From Metridium senile (lineage: Eukaryota > Cnidaria > Anthozoa > Actiniaria > Metridiidae), in assembly GCA_949775045.1 (NCBI GenBank), contig OX459103.1:12942605-13006604 (forward strand): a DNA stretch of 64,000 nt. Direction: 5' to 3'. Positions 58,251 through 64,000 of this stretch are shown here, in pieces. The notes beneath the pieces were generated by a model. That model saw nothing but the letters and a program-made list of their open reading frames with translations, was not told the DNA's origin and ran no database searches. Each line of letters begins with the position of its first letter. Position 1 is the stretch's first letter. A program made the position numbers and the translations under genes.

Positions 58251-61200
58251 TGTTCTCAGGGTCCTAGCTATCATTTTGAGTCGAAAACCCCGATTGTTTT
58301 GACACATTTTTAGCAAATCCCAAAGGCCATAAGGCATTCTGGGTATGATTTTGTAGTTTTTCCTAAATAAAATTTTTCGGTTTTATCAGAAAGCTTAGAT
58401 ATTTCTAGACATTGTTCTCGGGGTTTAAGAGATCACTTTGAGCCGAAAACTCCGGTTTTTTTAACGACTTTTAGAGACCCCTCTGGTAGTCTTTAGGGCA
58501 TTCTGGGTAAGATTTTGTAGTTTTTCCGAAATAGAACTTTTCAGTTTTATCAGAAAGCTTAGATATTTTTAGACATTGTTCTCAGGGTCCTAGCAATCAT
58601 TTTGAGTCAAAAACCCCGATTGTTTTGACACATTTTTAGCAAATCCCAAAGGCCATAAGGCATTCTGGGTATGATTTTGTAGTTTTTCCTAAATAAAACT
58701 TTTCGGTTTTATCAGAAAGCTTAGATATTTCTAGACATTGTACTTGGGGTCTAAGCGATCACTTTGAGTCGAAAACCCCGATTTTTTTTAACGACTTTTA
58801 GAGACCCCTCTTGTAGTCTATAGGGCATTCTGGGTAAGATTTTGTAGTTTTTCCTAAATAGAATTTTCGGTTTTATCAGAAAGCTTAGATATTTCTAGAC
58901 ATTGTTCTCAGGGTCCTAGCGATCATCTTGAGTCGAAAACCCCGATTGTTTTGACACATTTTTAGCAAATCCCAAAGGCCATAAGCCATTCTGGGTATGA
59001 TTTTGTAGTTTTTCCTAAATAAAATTTTTCGGTTTTATCAGAAAGCTTAGATATTTTTAGGCATTGTTCTCAGGGTCCTAGCGATCATTTTGAGTCGAAA
59101 ACCCCGATTGTTTTGACACATTTTTAGCAAATCCCAAATGAAATAAGGCATTCTGGGTATGATTTTGTAGTTTTTCCTAAATAAAATTTTTCGGTTTTAT
59201 CAGAAAGCTTAGATATTTCTAGACATTGTTCTCGGGGTTTAAGAGATCACTTTGAGCCGAAAACTCCGATTTTTTTTAACGACTTTTAGAGACCCCTCTG
59301 GTAGTCTATAGGGCATTCTGGGTAAGATTTTGTAGTTTTTCCTAAATAGAATTTTCGGTTTTATCAGAAAGCTTAGATATTTCTAGACATTGTTCTCAGG
59401 GTCCTAGCGATCATTTTGAGTCGAAAACCCCGATTGTTTTGACACATTTTTAGCAAATCCCAAAGGAAATAAGGCATTCTGGGTATGATTTTGTAGTTTT
59501 TCCTAAATAAAATTTGTCGGTTTTATCAGAAAGCTTAGATATTTCTAGACATTGTTCTCGGGGTTTAAGAGATCACTTTGAGCCGAAAACCCCGATTTTT
59601 TTGAACGACTTTTAGAGACCCCTCTGGTAGTCTATAGGGCATTCTGGGTAAGATTTTGTAGTTTTTCCTAAATAGAATTTTCGGTTTTATCAGAAAGCTT
59701 AGATATTTTTAAGCATTGTTCTCAGGGTCTAAGCGATCACTTTGAGTCGAAAACCCCGATTTTTATGAACGACTTTTAGAGACCCCTCTGGTAGTCTATA
59801 GGGCATTCTGGGTAAGATTTTGTAGTTTTTCCTAAATAGAATTTTCGGTTTTATCAGAAAGCTTAGATATTTCTAGACATTGTTCTCAGGGTCCTAGCTA
59901 TCATTTTGAGTCGAAAACCCCGATTGTTTTGACACATTTTTAGCAAATCCCAAAGGCCATAAGGCATTCTGGGTATGATTTTGTAGTTTTTCCTAAATAA
60001 AATTTTTCGGTTTTATCAGAAAGCTTAGATATTTCTAGACATTGTTCTCGGGGTTTAAGAGATCACTTTGAGCCGAAAACTCCGATTTTTTTTAACGACT
60101 TTTAGAGACCCCTCTGGTAGTCTATAGGGCATTCTGGGTAAGATTTTGTAGTTTTTCCTAAATAGAATTTTCGGTTTTATCAGAAAGCTTAGATATTTCT
60201 AGACATTGTTCTCAGGGTCCTAGCGATCATTTTGAGTCGAAAACCCCGATTGTTTTGACACATTTTTAGCAAATCCCAAAGGAAATAAGGCATTCTGGGT
60301 ATGATTTTGTAGTTTTTCCTAAATAAAATTTGTCGGTTTTATCAGAAAGCTTAGATATTTCTAAACATTGTTCTCGGGGTTTAAGAGATCACTTTGAGCC
60401 GAAAACCCCGATTTTTTTGAACGACTTTTAGAGACCCCTCTGGTAGTCTATAGGGCATTCTGGGTAAGATTTTGTAGTTTTTCCTAAATAGAATTTTCGG
60501 TTTTATCAGAAAGCTTAGATATTTCTAGACATTGTTCTCAGGGTCCTAGCGATCATCTTGAGTCGAAAACCCCGATTGTTTTGACACATTTTTAGCAAAT
60601 CCCAAAGGCCATAAGCCATTCTGGGTATGATTTTGTAGTTTTTCCTAAATAAAATTTTTCGGTTTTATCAGAAAGCTTAGATATTTTTAGGCATTGTTCT
60701 CAGGGTCCTAGCGATCATTTTGAGTCGAAAACCCCGATTGTTTTGACACATTTTTAGCAAATCCCAAATGAAATAAGGCATTCTGGGTATGATTTTGTAG
60801 TTTTTCCTAAATAAAATTTTTCGGTTTTATCAGAAAGCTTAGATATTTCTAGACATTGTTCTCGGGGTTTAAGAGATCACTTTGAGCCGAAAACTCCGAT
60901 TTTTTTTAACGACTTTTAGAGACCCTTCTGGTAGTCTATAGGGCATTCTGGGTAAGATTTTGTAGTTTTTCCTAAATAGAATTTTCGGTTTTATCAGAAA
61001 GCTTAGATATTTCTAGACATTGTTCTCAGGGTCCTAGCGATCATTTTGAGTCGAAAACCCCGATTGTTTTGACACATTTTTAGCAAATCCCAAAGGAAAT
61101 AAGGCATTCTGGGTATGATTTTGTAGTTTTTCCTAAATAAAATTTGTCGGTTTTATCAGAAAGCTTAGATATTTCTAGACATTGTTCTCGGGGTTTAAGA

Positions 61201-62300
61201 GATCATTTTGAGCCGAAAACTCCGATTTTTTTTAACGACTTTTAGAGACCCCTCTGGTAGTCTATAGGGCATTCTGGGTAAGATTTTGTAGTTTTTCCTA
61301 ATTAGAATTTTCGGTTTTATCAGAAAGCTTAGATATTTCTAGACATTGTTCTCAGGGTCCTAGCGATCATTTTGAGTCGAAAACCCCGATTGTTTTGACA
61401 CATTTTTAGCAAATCCCAAAGGAAATAAGGCATTCTGGGTATGATTTTGTAGTTTTTCCTAAATAAAATTTGTCGGTTTTATCAGAAAGCTTAGATATTT
61501 CTAAACATTGTTCTCGGGGTTTAAGAGATCACTTTGAGCCGAAAACCCCGATTTTTTTTAACGACTTTTAGAGACCCCTCTGGTAGTCTATAGGGCATTC
61601 TGGGTAAGATTTTGTAGTTTTTCCTAAATAGAATTTTCGGTTTTATCAGAAAGCTTAGATATTTTTAAGCATTGTTCTCAGGGTCTAAGCGATCACTTTG
61701 AGTCGAAAACCCCGATTTTTATGAACGACTTTTAGAGACCCCTCTGGTAGTCTATAGGGCATTCTGGGTAAGATTTTGTAGTTTTTCCTAAATAGAATTT
61801 TCGGTTTTATCAGAAAGCTTAGATATTTCTAGACATTGTTCTCAGGGTCCTAGCGATCATCTTGAGTCGAAAACCCCGATTGTTTTGACACATTTTTAGC
61901 AAATCCCAAAGGCCATAAGGCATTCTGGGTATGATTTTGTAGTTTTTCCTAAATAAAATTTGTCGGTTTTATCAGAAAGCTTAGATATTTTTAGGCATTG
62001 TTCTCAGGGTCTAAGCGATCACTTTGAGTCGAAAACCCCGATTTTTTTGAACGACTTTTAGAGACCCCTCTGGTAGTCTATAGGGCATTCTGGGTAAGAT
62101 TTTGTAGTTTTTCCTAAATAGAATTTTCGGTTTTATCAGAAAGCTTAGATATTTTTAGACATTGTTCTCAGGGTCCTAGCAATCATTTTGAGTCGAAAAC
62201 CCCGATTGTTTTGACACATTTTTAGCAAATCCCAAAGGAAATAAGGCATTCTGGGTATGATTTTGTAGTTTTTCCTAAATAAAATTTGTCGGTTTTATCA
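58250..62300 (+). repeat. 1630-bp (10-monomer) unit in two copies, second enlarged by a dimer
   Basis: ATAAGCCATTC at 58,981 and 60,611 and CCCAAATGAAATAAGG at 59,133 and 60,763 are 1630 bp apart. TTTTTATGAACG at about 59,761 and 61,717 is 1956 bp apart, which is 1630 plus one 326-bp dimer. The added dimer contains CTAAACATTG (seen at 60,361 and 61,501). Private changes include ACCCTTCTGG near 60,926 and CCTAATTAG near 61,298. Confidence 0.83.
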
Positions 62301-64000
62301 GAAAGCTTAGATATTTCTAGACATTGTTCTCGGGGTTTAAGAGATCACTTTGAGCCGAAAACCCCGATTTTTTTGAACGACTTTTAGAGACCCCTCTGGT
62401 AGTCTATAGGGCATTCTGGGTAAGATTTTGTAGTTTTTCCTAAATAGAATTTTCGGTTTTATCAGAAAGCTTAGATATTTCTAGACATTGTTCTCAGGGT
62501 CCTAGCGATCATTTTGAGTCGAAAACCCCGATTGTTTTGACACATTTTTAGCAAATCCCAAAGGCCATAAGGCATTCTGGGTATGATTTTGTAGTTTTTC
62601 CTAAATAAAATTTTTCGGTTTTATCAGAAAGCTTAGATATTTTTAGGCATTGTTCTCAGGGTCTAAGCGATCACTTTGAGTCGAAAACCCCGATTTTTTT
62701 GAACGACTTTTAGAGACCCCTCTGGTAGTCTATAGGGCATTCTGGGTAAGATTTTGTAGTTTTTCCTAAATAGAATTTTCGGTTTTATCAGAAAGCTTAG
62801 ATATTTTTAGACATTGTTCTCAGGGTCCTAGCAATCATTTTGAGTCGAAAACCCCGATTGTTTTGACACATTTTTAGCAAATCCCAAAGGCCATAAGGCA
62901 TTCTGGGTATGATTTTGTAGTTTTTCCTAAATAAAACTTTTCGGTTTTATCAGAAAGCTTAGATATTTCTAGACATTGTACTTGGGGTCTAAGCGATCAC
63001 TTTGAGTCGAAAACCCCGATTTTTTTTAACGACTTTTAGAGACCCCTCTGGTAGTCTATAGGGCATTCTGGGTAAGATTTTGTAGTTTTTCCTAAATAGA
63101 ATTTTCGGTTTTATCAGAAAGCTTAGATATTTCTAGACATTGTTCTCAGGGTCCTAGCGATCATCTTGAGTCGAAAACCCCGATTGTTTTGACACATTTT
63201 TAGCAAATCCCAAAGGCCATAAGGCATTCTGGGTATGATTTTGTAGTTTTTCCTAAATAAAATTTTTCGGTTTTATCAGAAAGCTTAGATATTTTTAGGC
63301 ATTGTTCTCAGGGTCCTAGCGATCATTTTGAGTCGAAAACCCCGATTGTTTTGACACATTTTTAGCAAATCCCAAAGGAAATAAGGCATTCTGGGTATGA
63401 TTTTGTAGTTTGTCCTAAATAAAATTTTTCGGTTTTATCAGAAAGCTTAGATATTTCTAGACATTGTTCTCGGGGTTTAAGAGATCACTTTGAGCCGAAA
63501 ACCCCGATTTTTTTTAACGACTTTTAGAGACCCCTCTGGTAGTCTATAGGGCATTCTGGGTAAGATTTTGTAGTTTTTCCTAAATAGAATTTTCGGTTTT
63601 ATCAGAAAGCTTAGATATTTCTAGACATTGTTCTCAGGGTCCTAGCGATCATTTTGAGTCGAAAACCCCGATTGTTTTGACACATTTTTAGCAAATCCCA
63701 AAGGAAATAAGGCATTCTGGGTATGATTTTGTAGTTTTTCCTAAATAAAATTTGTCGGTTTTATCAGAAAGCTTAGATATTTCTAGACATTGTTCTCGGG
63801 GTTTAAGAGATCACTTTGAGCCGAAAACCCCGCTTTTTTTTAACGACTTTTAGAGACCCCTCTGGTAGTCTATAGGACATTCTGGGTAAGATTTTGTAGT
63901 TTTTCCTAAATAGAATTTTCGGTTTTATCAGAAAGCTTAGATATTTCTAGACATTGTTCTCAGGGTCCTAGCGATCATCTTGAGTTGAAAACCCCGATTG
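62300..64000 (+). repeat. Right end of window: A/B dimers, array continues
   Basis: Known subtypes in the usual order, with a GTACTTGGGG junction near 62,978, GGAAATAAGG B units near 63,379 and 63,702 and private changes GTTTGTCCTAAATAAAA near 63,411, CCCCGCTTTTTTT near 63,830, TATAGGACATTC near 63,872 and GAGTTGAAAACC near 63,984. The last unit is cut by the window edge, and base 1 likewise begins within the array. Confidence 0.9.

Larger units (their letters stand above)
1..64000 (+). repeat. Tandem satellite array, ~163-bp monomers in A/B dimers (326 bp)
   Basis: The same ~163-bp unit recurs head to tail from the first to the last base. Two unit types, A (about 164 bp) and B (about 162 bp), alternate in most places and form a 326-bp dimer. 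Landmarks in almost every unit are CATTCTGGGTA, TTTTATCAGAAAGCTT and ACATTGTTCTC. I saw no inverted unit, no transposon and no unique spacer. Stops are frequent in all frames, so the array is non-coding. Known biology: arrays of this kind form centromeric, pericentromeric or subtelomeric heterochromatin in eukaryotes, and a ~163-bp monomer fits one nucleosome. Which of these applies here cannot be read from the sequence. The family was not recognised. Confidence 0.98.

Noticed and set aside
1..64000. CRISPR-like direct repeats with spacers
   Set aside because: Repeats and the sequences between them both recur; there are no unique spacers and no cas genes, and the unit is about 163 bp.
1..64000. 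TTTAGGG (plant telomere motif) in A units with GTCTTTAGGGC
   Set aside because: It is a single heptamer per unit, arising from CTATAGGG to CTTTAGGG, and never occurs in tandem. It does not indicate a telomere.
1..64000. CENP-B box in TTTTCGGTTTTATCAG
   Set aside because: It has TTCG, but the required A and the CGGG at the set spacing are missing, so the core pattern does not fit on the plus strand, and I saw no match on the minus strand.
1..64000. Splice-donor-like GGTAAG in A units
   Set aside because: It is a repeat-wide hexamer in CTGGGTAAGATT with no open exon before it; B has GGTATG at the same place.
1..64000. Promoter-like TTGACA-type motif (TTTTGACACATTT) in B units
   Set aside because: A chance match repeated by the satellite; no spaced -10 box with a reading frame follows, and the context is eukaryotic satellite.
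1..64000. Known satellite families with a similar unit (for example ~160-bp subtelomeric or ~327-bp centromeric plant satellites)
   Set aside because: Length alone is not evidence and I cannot recall a matching consensus with certainty. A database search with the 326-bp consensus would decide.

Overview
This window is one uninterrupted block of satellite DNA. I found no gene, RNA gene, transposon, CRISPR array or unique sequence in its 64,000 bases. The basic unit is an AT-rich monomer of about 162-165 bp (36.6% GC in the type A unit counted at 1-164, 34.6% in the type B unit at 165-326). It comes in two forms, A and B, which usually alternate to give a 326-bp dimer, so the window holds roughly 390 monomers. 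All are in the same orientation. Nearly every monomer has a HindIII site (AAGCTT) and many have an XbaI site (TCTAGA) 10-15 bp further on. A long, nucleosome-sized, dimeric, head-to-tail satellite indicates a eukaryotic chromosome, probably a centromeric, pericentromeric or subtelomeric/knob heterochromatin block. The style resembles plant satellites, but I do not recognise the family and cannot name an organism or chromosome position from sequence alone.

A and B share a nearly identical right half (from GCATTCTGGGTA to the end of the unit) and a short left block (GATCA...TTTGAG...AAAACCCCGATT). They differ over about 45 bp in the middle: A carries AACGACTTTTAGAGACCCC and TGGTAGTCTATAG, while B carries GACACATTTTTAGCAAATCCC and AAGGCCATAAG. 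Above the dimer, private variants reveal many larger duplications whose lengths are near-multiples of the monomer: 326, 489, 651-653, 813, 980, 1140, 1304, 1465, 1591 and 1630 bp in tandem, and about 4.0-4.4, 8.5 and 12 kb at longer range.

Layout: 1-6.4 kb, A/B dimers with BB runs and a 980-bp duplication; 6.4-9.6 kb, two 1591-bp units sharing a 39-bp internal deletion; 9.7-12.1 kb, mixed dimers; 12.1-20.9 kb and 24.3-32.7 kb, two diverged copies of an ~8.5-kb superblock containing chimeric monomers, a shared 37-bp deletion and local 489-, 653- and 813-bp duplications; 20.9-24.3 kb, related dimers; 33-37.7 kb, a nine-monomer 1465-bp higher-order repeat; 37.7-50 kb, 651-, 326- and 1304-bp expansions; 42.3-64 kb, spread of a new B subtype (GGAAATAAGG), densest after 50.8 kb, including a 1140-bp tandem duplication that reads as perfectly identical.

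No genes work together here. What the window records is satellite evolution: repeated unequal exchange in register with the monomer, including A-with-B exchange in the shared right half that leaves AA and BB doublets and chimeric monomers. Coordinates of duplication boundaries are read by eye from marker variants and are accurate to a few bases where a differing base is named, otherwise to some tens of bases.
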